A stretch of 7,830 nt of DNA from Betaproteobacteria bacterium (GTDB lineage Bacteria; Pseudomonadota; Gammaproteobacteria; Burkholderiales; Rhodocyclaceae). The notes below the pieces were generated by a model. The model did no database searches, was not told the DNA's origin, and saw only the letters and a list, made by a program, of their open reading frames with translations. Every line of letters starts with the position of its first letter. Within the stretch, counting starts at the first letter, position 1. The stretch lies in NCBI GenBank assembly GCA_025997075.1, contig BNUC01000155.1, positions 1 through 7,830 of the forward strand, written 5' to 3'. Positions 1-6,195 of the stretch are shown here, piece by piece. The translations under genes were made by a program, and so were the position numbers.

Positions 1-960
1 AGCCGAAGTACCATGGTAACGCCCATTCCACTGTTCGAGGTTGAAAACGTTCGAGCTGCCCTGGCTCATGGAAATCGAGGCATCCACGCGCTTTGGACCT
101 TCCTTGAACCACGGACCCAGCGTATCTTCCTGCATCCCGCGATGGAACGGCGGATAACTGACTGGCAGAATATAGGCTTCGACGTGGAGGATGCTGCCAT
201 CCGACAAGGTATATTCCTGACCATCCATCGCCATCACGGTTTCTGCCGAGGGATTGCCGTTACGCATCCCCGTGTTGGGCGTTCCAGGTATACCCAGCGT
301 AAACACGTCAAAGCCGCTGATAAGCAAGCGCCGATATTTCTTCCCATCGGGTGTGGTACCCGTCGGGAAATCGATATCGTACTGCCCGCGCGAAGCACGT
401 TCGAATTGCAACTGCAATTCTTCCGCCTGCGCGGGAGTCAGCGCGAACTCCGGCTTCCACTGCCGCAGTTCCTTGGTCATCTGTACCCGAGCCCAATAGA
501 GCATGCGGTCGTCGCTGTTAGGCAACTTGCTGCCCGCCGGAGAAGCGCGCCGCCCCTGCACGCGGTCAATCGCGGCACGCCATAAAGCGGCCCCTTGTTC
601 CTTCACCATGGACAGCGCTTCATCGTACGAAGTGACTTCCGTCTTTCCGTCCTTGCATAAGACATCGGCAAAAGCAGGCGCGAAACCATCGAAACCCGTA
701 TCCGCCAGGATACGGGTTGCAAACGGCCTTGAATCGGTCCCCACCACGTTGCCGCCAGTATAAGGCAACGGAGTTTCCAAGCGGCGCTCCTCATAAGCCA
801 ACTGCACGGTCGTATCAACCGTACAACCCACCGTAGGCCGCGCCGGTGGCTGTGTGGATCCACCATCACTGTGGTGCCCACCGCCACCACCACCACAGGC
901 CGCAAGCGCAGCCGCCACAGCCGTAAGCGCAGCATGTCTCAACCGTAAATTTAACATCAT
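1..960 (-). CDS. Lipoprotein with a pyroglutamyl-peptidase I-like (C15) domain, 3' end cut by window edge
   Basis: An open frame of 320 codons runs from ATG at 960 to the left edge without a stop; GGAG lies 7 nt upstream of the start. Residues 1-22 form a lipoprotein signal: basic residues (R6, R8), an alanine-rich core and lipobox LAAC with Cys22, followed by six glycines. This implies an envelope-anchored protein, probably outer membrane. Residues about 45-205 match no family I recognise. From residue 211 the sequence resembles peptidase C15: RLLISGFDVF (compare VLLTGFDPF), then NGNPSAETV (compare VNPSWEAV), an ILPVSY strand and DASISMSQG (compare DIIICVGQAGG). From memory of the Bacillus enzyme, F217, F220, N236 and Q300 fall at the pyroglutamate-pocket positions Phe10, Phe13, Asn19 and Gln71, and E309 near catalytic Glu81. 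The catalytic Cys and His would lie beyond the edge, so activity cannot be judged. The neighbouring 5-oxoprolinase genes support a pyroglutamate-related role. The reading frame is very secure, the fold likely, the function inferred. Confidence 0.82.
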   Translation of the reverse strand, partial: MMLNLRLRHAALTAVAAALAACGGGGGGHHSDGGSTQPPARPTVGCTVDTTVQLAYEERRLETPLPYTGGNVVGTDSRPFATRILADTGFDGFAPAFADVLCKDGKTEVTSYDEALSMVKEQGAALWRAAIDRVQGRRASPAGSKLPNSDDRMLYWARVQMTKELRQWKPEFALTPAQAEELQLQFERASRGQYDIDFPTGTTPDGKKYRRLLISGFDVFTLGIPGTPNTGMRNGNPSAETVMAMDGQEYTLSDGSILHVEAYILPVSYPPFHRGMQEDTLGPWFKEGPKRVDASISMSQGSSNVFNLEQWNGRYHGTSA

Positions 961-1384
961 AAACGCACTCCAGATAAATCAAGTGAATGAAAAGATATAT
1001 GCCTGCAACAACATGGTACTAGTCTCTTACCTCCCTCTAGTTCTAAAGCAAACTATTACTGAAAATGGGTGACATCGGAGCTTTCAGAACAAACGATTCA
1101 TCTAAGGGTATACATATCCGCCAAACCTGTACCCAAGATATAGCAAACATCGTACCAGGATGGCTCCCGCAGTTTTTATTCAATTACAGAACCACTGGAA
1201 CCACAAACAAAAAATCCTTGTACAACAATAAGCTACGCTTTCATTGAGGATTCAACTAAGTTTAGCAAGGAATAAACAGCCCCTCCTTCCACCATGAACT
1301 CTCAAGGCTTCTGCCTCATGATATCCAACGAAGCCGCACCATTTTTGTGAGAAACGAGTAACACACCTTCCCCGTTTTGGTGCG
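961..1384. other. Gene-free, AT-richer gap between pxpA and the lipoprotein gene
   Basis: This 424-bp stretch is clearly richer in A+T than its flanks. The only open frames in it are short and have neither a family resemblance nor a good ribosome site. It must hold the end of the pxpA transcript and probably a promoter for the lipoprotein gene, but I find no convincing intrinsic terminator (no stem followed by a T run on the minus strand) and no clear -35/-10 pair. A weak 6-bp inverted repeat (GGCTTC...GAAGCC on the minus strand) lies around 1305-1335. The composition and length argue that the lipoprotein is transcribed separately from pxpA, though this is not proven. Confidence 0.5.
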
Positions 1385-2170
1385 TCATGCGCCGGAAGTT
1401 TCACTCAATTCCGGAATCGTTGTCAAGAGATAGCCGGCCTTGGTCAAACCATCGCGGAGCGCCTGCGCCGTCGCCACCGCTTCCGCGCCGTCGCCGTGCA
1501 CGCAGATGCTCTCCGGCTTCACCGGAATACGTTTGCCATTGATCGAGATGAGCGCCTGTTCCTCGGCCATGCGCATCACATGCGCGAGGCTGGCCTCGGC
1601 GCCGTGGATCATCGCGCCGGGCTGGGTGCGCGGCACCAGGTTGCCATCGTCGAGATAAGCGCGGTCGGCGAAGACTTCCTCGACCACCGGCAGACCGCGT
1701 TCCCGCGCGATTTGCACCGAAAACGAAGCCGCCGCCGCCAGCAGAATCAGCTTCGGGTCGACCCGCTGCACGGCCCGCGCGATCACCTCCGCTATCTTGC
1801 GATCGGTGCCGGCCAGGTTGTAGAGCGCGCCGTGCGCCTTGACGTGCGTGAGACGCGCCCCCTGCGCCTGACAGCAGGCCTGGAGCGCGCCAATCTGGTA
1901 GATCAGCATGGCTTCGAGTTCTTCCGCCGGAATATCCATCCGCCGCCGCCCGAAACCTTGCAGGTCCGGGAAACCCGGATGCGCTCCCACGCTCACCCCG
2001 CTGTCCTTGGCCAAGGCCACCGTCTTGAGCATCACCGCCGGATCGCCGGCGTGATAGCCGCAGGCCACATTGGCCGAATTGACGATGCTCAGCATCGCCG
2101 CATCGCTGCCCATTTTCCAGGGTCCGAAACTCTCACCGAGGTCCGAGTTGAGATTTAACTTCAGCGCCAT
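1385..2170 (-). CDS. pxpA: 5-oxoprolinase subunit A (LamB/YcsF family)
   Basis: 261 aa, close to the usual 245-260 aa of the family. PxpA works with PxpB and PxpC to hydrolyse 5-oxoproline to L-glutamate with ATP in the cytoplasm. Family signatures are all present: NSDLGESFG (8-16), ANVACGYHAGDP (33-44), the SVGAHPGFPDLQGFGRR block (60-76), VKAHGALYN (110-118), the EVFADRAY/LVPRTQPGA block (165-186) and CVHGD (223-227). The many conserved Asp and His residues of the TIM-barrel-like core look intact. ATG at 2170 is preceded by AGGGAGA with about 7 nt spacing, and the protein begins right before the conserved LNLNSDLGE motif, so the start is firm. It is the last of the pxp genes, 195 bp after pxpC, with a hairpin cluster between them that could lower or uncouple its expression. 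Confidence 0.97.
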   Translation of the reverse strand: MALKLNLNSDLGESFGPWKMGSDAAMLSIVNSANVACGYHAGDPAVMLKTVALAKDSGVSVGAHPGFPDLQGFGRRRMDIPAEELEAMLIYQIGALQACCQAQGARLTHVKAHGALYNLAGTDRKIAEVIARAVQRVDPKLILLAAAASFSVQIARERGLPVVEEVFADRAYLDDGNLVPRTQPGAMIHGAEASLAHVMRMAEEQALISINGKRIPVKPESICVHGDGAEAVATAQALRDGLTKAGYLLTTIPELSETSGA

Positions 2171-2227
2171 CGCATTCTCCCTATTTTCCTATTTCGTTTA
2201 TCGTAAAACTAACTCCGGTTTGAAACC

Positions 2228-2243
2228 CCGCCCTTCAGGGCGG
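2228..2243. repeat. Hairpin 1 of the pxpC-pxpA gap
   Basis: Perfect 6-bp stem CCGCCC/GGGCGG around a TTCA tetraloop, extendable by one more pair past a mismatch. There is no T run after it on either strand, so it is not a classical intrinsic terminator. It is of the GC-rich TTCA-loop type often seen at the ends of IS200/IS605-family elements and in REP-like repeats. Confidence 0.75.
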
Positions 2244-2254
2244 TGGGAACCATA

Positions 2255-2274
2255 CCCCGGCCTGAAGGCCGGGG
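2255..2274. repeat. Hairpin 2 of the pxpC-pxpA gap
   Basis: Perfect 8-bp stem CCCCGGCC/GGCCGGGG with loop TGAA, one of the most stable structures in the window. It shares the core GGCCTGAAGGCC with hairpin 4. On the minus strand it is followed by GTATGG rather than by a T run. Confidence 0.8.
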
Positions 2275-2285
2275 TTTCGGCGACC

Positions 2286-2317
2286 GTTTTGGGAGGGGTG
2301 CAAACCCCTTCCAAAAC
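2286..2317. repeat. Hairpin 3 of the pxpC-pxpA gap
   Basis: A 13-bp stem with a six-base loop (2299-2304). The outer part pairs GTTTTGG with CCAAAAC and the inner part pairs four G with four C. All positions are complementary except one G/T pair at 2293/2310, which could pair as a wobble in RNA. It has a different sequence from hairpins 1, 2 and 4. Confidence 0.8.
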
Positions 2318-2326
2318 ATGTTAGAT

Positions 2327-2348
2327 CGACAGGCCTGAAGGCCTGTCG
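2327..2348. repeat. Hairpin 4, just after the pxpC stop
   Basis: Perfect 9-bp stem CGACAGGCC/GGCCTGTCG with loop TGAA, starting 17 nt after the pxpC stop codon on the minus strand. Its position would suit protection of the pxpC mRNA 3' end or partial termination, but no T run follows it. It shares its inner core with hairpin 2. Confidence 0.8.
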
Positions 2349-2365
2349 CTTATTTCTTGCTGTAA

Positions 2366-3394
2366 CTACCCACCCTGATGCCAGGGATCCTGGTACAAGG
2401 GCCAGCCGGCCCGCAAATCCTTGTTGACCTCCGCGCCGGACACTCCGTGGACAATGCCGTAGGCCCACCAGCTCCAGCGTGTTTCCTGCGCCTGCAAGGC
2501 GAGTCTCGCCTGCCTGACATCGACGGCATGAAAGCGGAGCGTCTGCCCCGGTCGAACCTGCGCAAGACGCGGCAGATCGGCGGAAATCACCGTGGCAATC
2601 TTCGGGTACCCCCCCGACGTTTGACAGTCAGCCAGCAGGATGATCGGCAATCCGTTGCCCGGCACCTGAATCGCGCCCAGCGTTGCGCCGTCGGAAACAA
2701 TATCGGCCAGGGCCGGTTCCCGGTGAGCCAGCGCCGGGCCTTCGAGACGCATGCCCATGCGGTCGCTTTGCGCCGTCGCTTTGTACTCGCTGCCCAGCAA
2801 AAGGGCGATGGCTTCCAGCGTGAAATGATCGTCCTGCGGCCCGAGGATGATGCGGATCGGGCCTTCCTCATGCCGCCAGGGGTCGGCGGAAAATTCGTAA
2901 GCCCCTCTGAACGGCAGGACCGCGCAGGGAATCCGCAGGCCCAGCACAATGGGCTCGCCGATTTCGGCGCGGCGGTAGGTCGAGCGGCTGCCAAGCTGCA
3001 ATGGCGTCGCGAAGCCTCCGGAAACGGCTACGTAGGCGGCTCCGCCGGCCGCGAAACCGACGCGCAATTCATCGCCGGAATCGAGGGAGACGCTTTGCCA
3101 CGGCGGAACTTCGTGTTCCTGTCCGCCATCGTCGGCACGAACCAGCGTGGCGGTCAATGCGCCGGTCAGCGCGACACGGACACGCCCCTGGCGGACGGTC
3201 AGCACCGGCCCGGCGGCGCGCACCTCGATACAGGCGCATTCGGCCGGATTACCGACCAGCGCATTGGCGCAACGGGCGAGCAGCGAGTCCAGACAGCCCG
3301 AGACAGCGATGCCCATGTGCCGATACCCGATCCGCCCGAGATCCTGAATACTGTTGCCAATCCCCGGATCAGTCACTTCAATGAGGCCGTTCAT
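2366..3394 (-). CDS. pxpC: 5-oxoprolinase subunit C (KipA/biotin-dependent carboxylase-like family)
   Basis: 342 aa, at the long end for a family of about 310-340 aa. It partners PxpB in the ATP-using half of the 5-oxoprolinase complex. Recognisable blocks are SIQDLGRIGY (15-24), VSGCLDSLLARCANALVGNP (31-50), YVAVSGGF (121-128), LGSRSTYRRAEIG (134-146), the YKATAQSDRMGMRLEGPAL block (204-222) and the long conserved stretch from SDGATLGAIQVPGNG to the GGYPKIATVISADL segment (234-273). In many homologues the residue after VSG in the second block is Ala; here it is Cys34. The last roughly 40 residues (from about W308) extend past the usual core and are less conserved. Its ATG overlaps the pxpB stop in the ATGA arrangement, implying translational coupling and equal subunit production. 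Confidence 0.96.
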   Translation of the reverse strand: MNGLIEVTDPGIGNSIQDLGRIGYRHMGIAVSGCLDSLLARCANALVGNPAECACIEVRAAGPVLTVRQGRVRVALTGALTATLVRADDGGQEHEVPPWQSVSLDSGDELRVGFAAGGAAYVAVSGGFATPLQLGSRSTYRRAEIGEPIVLGLRIPCAVLPFRGAYEFSADPWRHEEGPIRIILGPQDDHFTLEAIALLLGSEYKATAQSDRMGMRLEGPALAHREPALADIVSDGATLGAIQVPGNGLPIILLADCQTSGGYPKIATVISADLPRLAQVRPGQTLRFHAVDVRQARLALQAQETRWSWWAYGIVHGVSGAEVNKDLRAGWPLYQDPWHQGG

Positions 3395-4149
3395 GACGGA
3401 TTCTCCTCGACAAGCAGACTGGCGCGCTGCAGATTGCCGGCCAGGGCGGCGGCTTCCAGTTCCGTATACTCATTGCGTTCGACGGCGCGCCAGCTCACCC
3501 GGTCACCCGACGAGAGCAGCGACGGCGAATGCTCGTCGCGAGCTGAGAACAGGGGAATCGGCGTGCGTCCGAGCAGCCGCCAGCCGCCGGGGCTTTCCCA
3601 GGGATAGACCGCGCACATCGCGCCGGCAATGGCGAACGAACGCGCCGGCACCGCCTTGCGCGGAGATTTGAGGCGCGGCATTTCGAGCGCCTCCGGCAAG
3701 CCGCCCATGTAAGGGAAACCCGGCATGAAAGCGATCATGTACACACGGAAAGTCGTGGCCAGCAGAAGCTCGATCACCGCCTCGCGCGTAAGACCCTTGG
3801 TCTGCGCCAGATCATCGAGGTCGGGCGCGAAATCGCTGTCGAAACAGACCGGGAGACGCCAGTGCCGCCCGTCGCGCTGTACCGCCCCCGTTGTCCGCGC
3901 CAGGGAAAGCAGGGCCTCGCCGAGGCGCTCGCCGTCACACTTGAGCGGATCGTAGCAAACGGTCAGCGAACGGAAGGTCGGAACCGTATCGACGATGCCG
4001 GCAAACGTCTCTTCCGTCCGGGTCCGCTCCAATACTTCGAGCAAGAGGCCAAGCACCCGGCCGTGCAAGGCCGGGTCGATACGGTTGCCGAACTCGACGG
4101 TCCAGGCCGTATCTCCGAGCGGAAGAAGGCGGGGAGTGTTCGTCTCCAT
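3391..4149 (-). CDS. pxpB: 5-oxoprolinase subunit B (KipI family)
   Basis: 252 aa, slightly longer than E. coli PxpB (about 218) but within the family. In Bacillus the homologue KipI also inhibits the sporulation kinase KinA; here the pxp neighbours point to the 5-oxoprolinase role. Visible signatures are the LLPLGDTAWTVEFG N-terminus (8-21), VPTFRSLTV (56-64), RLPVCFDSDFAPDL (98-111), FMPGFPYMGGLP (141-152), PRKAVPARSF (163-172) and YPWESPGGWRLLGRTP (182-197). One oddity is LLLATTFRVYM at 128-138: most homologues I recall have a His in the segment just before this Y/F-x-V stretch, and here the aligned position is Leu129. The start at 4149 lies 5 nt after the preceding stop, with only a weak Shine-Dalgarno (GTAAG), so coupling to the upstream gene is likely. 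Confidence 0.95.
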   Translation of the reverse strand: METNTPRLLPLGDTAWTVEFGNRIDPALHGRVLGLLLEVLERTRTEETFAGIVDTVPTFRSLTVCYDPLKCDGERLGEALLSLARTTGAVQRDGRHWRLPVCFDSDFAPDLDDLAQTKGLTREAVIELLLATTFRVYMIAFMPGFPYMGGLPEALEMPRLKSPRKAVPARSFAIAGAMCAVYPWESPGGWRLLGRTPIPLFSARDEHSPSLLSSGDRVSWRAVERNEYTELEAAALAGNLQRASLLVEENPS

Positions 4150-4154
4150 ACAAC

Positions 4155-4988
4155 TTACGACAGCGCCAGATCGCTGTTAAGCAGATCCGTAATCAGCATG
4201 TAACCCGGCGAATGCGTGATGCAGAATTCGGGCGACATCGACATCACCACGGATTGCGGAGTCACGCCGCAGGCCCAGAAGACGGGCAACTCGCCGGGAA
4301 GAATATCGACCGCTTCGCCGAAATCCGGTTTATTGATGTCGGCGATGCCAATCTGCGCGGGGTCCCCCAGATGCACCGGCGCACCGTGGACTCGCGGCAC
4401 GCGCGCGGTAAGCTGCACGGCGCGAATCGCGTTGGCCGCGGTCATCGGCCGCATCGACACGACCATCGGCCCGTGGAACGGCCCCGCCGGGATTGTCTCG
4501 ATATTGGTCCGGTACATGGCCACGTTCTTGCCCTGTGTCACGTGGCGCAATTCGATGCCGGCGTCGATCAGCGCGTGTTCAAACGAAAACGAGCAGCCGA
4601 GCAGGAAGCTCACCAGATCGTCGCGCCAGAACGGCGTGATGTCGGTCACTTCCTCGACCAGTTTTCCGTTGCGCCAGACGCGATATTGCGGCACATCGCT
4701 GCGGATATCGACATCCTCGCCGAGCGTCGGCAGGAAGGGATCGCCGGGCTCCGAAACGGCCAGCAGCGGACAGGGTTTCGGGTTACGCTGGCAGAACCGC
4801 AGAAAATCGGACGCCAGCTTTTCCGGCAGGATCGCGAGATTCGCCTGCGCGTTTCGGGGCGCGAGACCGCTGGTATGCCGAACCCACTCGCCGCGACGAA
4901 TGGCCTGACGCGCCTCAAACGCGCTGGAGAAGGTTTTTACGCCTGAAGCGTTTAAAGTATTCGTGGCCGTGCAACAGGGGGAATTCAT
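4155..4988 (-). CDS. D-glutamate cyclase-like protein (DUF1445/YcsI family, 'putative hydro-lyase')
   Basis: 277 aa; family members are usually about 260-270 aa, and the extra 15-20 residues at the N-terminus are poorly conserved. The family includes the C-terminal part of mammalian DGLUCY, which interconverts D-glutamate and 5-oxo-D-proline, and Bacillus YcsI, encoded beside the kip/pxp genes. Conserved blocks are QANLAILP (48-55), [12 protein letters not shown] (65-76), [12 protein letters not shown] (94-105), [13 protein letters not shown] (125-137), [10 protein letters not shown] (155-164), [10 protein letters not shown] (173-182), [15 protein letters not shown] (201-215), [13 protein letters not shown] (235-247) and [12 protein letters not shown] (257-268). 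ATG at 4988 has a strong AGGAGG site six bases upstream (4995-5000), which fixes the start. It is the promoter-proximal gene of the operon, 5 nt ahead of pxpB. Family assignment is very secure. The enzymatic role rests on the family and the neighbours. Confidence 0.93.
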   Translation of the reverse strand: MNSPCCTATNTLNASGVKTFSSAFEARQAIRRGEWVRHTSGLAPRNAQANLAILPEKLASDFLRFCQRNPKPCPLLAVSEPGDPFLPTLGEDVDIRSDVPQYRVWRNGKLVEEVTDITPFWRDDLVSFLLGCSFSFEHALIDAGIELRHVTQGKNVAMYRTNIETIPAGPFHGPMVVSMRPMTAANAIRAVQLTARVPRVHGAPVHLGDPAQIGIADINKPDFGEAVDILPGELPVFWACGVTPQSVVMSMSPEFCITHSPGYMLITDLLNSDLALS

Positions 4989-5141
4989 CGGTAGCCTCCT
5001 ATAAGAATTAATGTTTCTTCAGATTAACGTTTTTTATCTTGAAGCACCACAAAACGCGAGACAAACGCTATATTTCGTTAGCTTATCATCAGTTTTTTCG
5101 ATGGCGGCATGAATTCCTTTCCAATCCCGCGGAGAACGTGC
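4989..5141. promoter_or_regulatory. Divergent promoter and probable LysR operator region
   Basis: This 153-bp AT-rich interval separates the divergent D-glutamate cyclase/pxp operon and the LysR gene, the classic layout for a LysR-type regulator controlling both itself and its target. It holds an imperfect dyad with arms CTTCA (5017-5021) and TGAAG (5040-5044); the next bases (GAT and ATC) also pair if one base is bulged, and a perfect AACGTT palindrome (5026-5031) sits inside. A second, shorter inverted repeat is GCTA (5067-5070)/TAGC (5079-5082). AAACGC occurs twice (5052-5057 and 5063-5068), 11 bp apart, about one helical turn. TATATT at 5069-5074 could be a -10 for the plus-strand gene. 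Operator function is inferred from the layout; none of these dyads is a perfect T-N11-A box. Confidence 0.6.
4995..5000 (-). promoter_or_regulatory. Strong Shine-Dalgarno site of the D-glutamate cyclase-like gene
   Basis: AGGAGG on the minus strand, six bases before ATG 4988. It is the strongest ribosome site in the window and decides this start over internal ATGs. A strong first site fits an operon whose following genes are coupled with weak sites of their own. Confidence 0.85.
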
Positions 5142-6101
5142 ATGAATCTGAAATTCGTCGAAACCTTCGTCTGGGTTGCCCGCCTGAGAAGTATCACCCG
5201 CGCCGCGGAAAAAATGTGTCTGACACAATCGGCCGTCTCGAACCGGATCGCCACGCTGGAAGACGAACTCGGAGTCGAACTCATCAACCGGCACAATCCG
5301 CGCTTCCGGCTGAGCGACGCAGGGACCCGGTTCATGGACTACGCCGAGAAACTCCTGATGATCGAGCGCGAGATGCGCAGTGAATTCAGCGCGCCGGAGC
5401 GGCAAGCATTCACCTTGCGCATCGGCGCCATCGAAAGCGTTCTCCATACCTGGTTGATTCCGATGGTCGACGCTCTCAAGCGTTCGTCGCCACTCACCAA
5501 CTTCGAACTGACAATCGAAACCAGCCTGAATCTCGCCGAACAAATCCGGCGTGGCGCGCTCGATCTCATCTTTTCGGCACTGCCGGTACAGGAAGAAAGC
5601 CTCATCAACGAAATCCTGGAACCGTTCGAGATGGTTTTCGTCGGCGCGAAAACGATGACATCTCCTGTCCCGCACGAATCGCTCGAACTTGACGCCTTGC
5701 TGCGCCATGAGATCCTGACCTTCCAACGCGGTTCCCATCCGCACATCAGCCTGATCAATGCCCTCCATGCCGCCGGCGTCGACGACAAACACGTACACGC
5801 CGTGTCGTCAATCTCCGCACTCGCCCTGCTCGCCGGTAACGGCTTCGGCATCGCCACCCTGCCCCGATGCGTAGCCGAACAGCTTGGACCGGATACCAAG
5901 ATTTGTATATTGGAAACAAGCTTGCCGCTCGCGCCGCTACCTTTGCACGCAAGCTACTGGAGCACCCTGACAAACCCTTTTCTCAAACAGTCGATTCAGG
6001 AAGCGCTGACTTTCGCTCGCGATTACGGAGCACAACGGAATGCAACGGAACGCAATGAACAACCGCCCCCGGCCAGAGCAACCGCACAGGCAAAATCTTA
6101 A
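5142..6101 (+). CDS. LysR-type transcriptional regulator
   Basis: 319 aa from ATG 5142. The N-terminal winged helix-turn-helix (residues 1-60) is typical: LKFVETFVWVARLRSITRAA (3-22), LTQSAVSNRIATLEDELG (27-44), LINR (47-50) and RLSDAG (56-61). A linker helix follows, and then a periplasmic-binding-protein-like effector domain (about 91-298). I chose 5142 over the in-frame ATG at 5109 because GGAGA lies 6 nt upstream and the protein then begins right at the conserved NLKFVETF. The last roughly 20 residues are a polar, proline- and alanine-rich tail. It is divergent from the pxp operon, so the inferred effector is pyroglutamate, glutamate or a related compound; nothing in the protein itself shows the ligand. 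The Bacillus kip operon is controlled by the unrelated IclR-type KipR. Confidence 0.95.
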   Translation: MNLKFVETFVWVARLRSITRAAEKMCLTQSAVSNRIATLEDELGVELINRHNPRFRLSDAGTRFMDYAEKLLMIEREMRSEFSAPERQAFTLRIGAIESVLHTWLIPMVDALKRSSPLTNFELTIETSLNLAEQIRRGALDLIFSALPVQEESLINEILEPFEMVFVGAKTMTSPVPHESLELDALLRHEILTFQRGSHPHISLINALHAAGVDDKHVHAVSSISALALLAGNGFGIATLPRCVAEQLGPDTKICILETSLPLAPLPLHASYWSTLTNPFLKQSIQEALTFARDYGAQRNATERNEQPPPARATAQAKS

Positions 6102-6143
6102 GCGGGAAACATCATCAGGGAGCGACAGCTTCCCGTCGTCACA

Positions 6144-6163
6144 CGATGGCGAGGACGCCATCG
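6144..6163. terminator. Possible bidirectional terminator hairpin between lysR and fliW
   Basis: Perfect 8-bp stem CGATGGCG/CGCCATCG with loop AGGA, placed in the 94-bp gap between two convergent genes. The position fits a shared terminator. Only a short TTT follows on the plus strand and no T run on the minus strand, so intrinsic termination would be weak. Confidence 0.45.
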
Positions 6164-6195
6164 CCCTCGCCTGAGTTTCATCGTATGGGGTACCG

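Noticed and set aside
13..763. Plus-strand open frames opposite the lipoprotein gene
   Set aside because: The minus-strand frame gives a lipobox and a C15-like pattern; the plus frames give neither.
1065..1247. Short plus-strand frame of 60 codons in the AT-rich gap
   Set aside because: No ribosome site or recognisable motif is visible, and the length is expected by chance in AT-rich DNA.
2226..2350. Hairpins as a TnpB/IS605 transposon with a gene
   Set aside because: There is no transposase or TnpB coding remnant; only end-like stems are present, so a mobile element is kept as a hypothesis, not called.
2378..3607. Long plus-strand open frame (over 400 codons) opposite pxpC and pxpB
   Set aside because: It lies antisense to two well-conserved genes, its translation is Arg/Gly/Ala-rich with no motif, and such mirror frames are expected in GC-rich coding DNA.
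4212..4946. Plus-strand open frame opposite the D-glutamate cyclase-like gene
   Set aside because: It has no family resemblance and no good ribosome site, and the minus strand is clearly the coding one. The plus-strand frame opposite pxpA (1496-2158) was rejected for the same reasons.
5109..5141. Upstream in-frame ATG as the LysR start
   Set aside because: It would add 11 residues not typical of the family and lacks a ribosome site, while 5142 has GGAGA at good spacing and begins right at the conserved helix-turn-helix region.
5034..5798. Minus-strand frame of about 254 codons opposite the LysR gene
   Set aside because: The plus strand encodes an unmistakable LysR-type protein; the opposite frame is a shadow without motifs.
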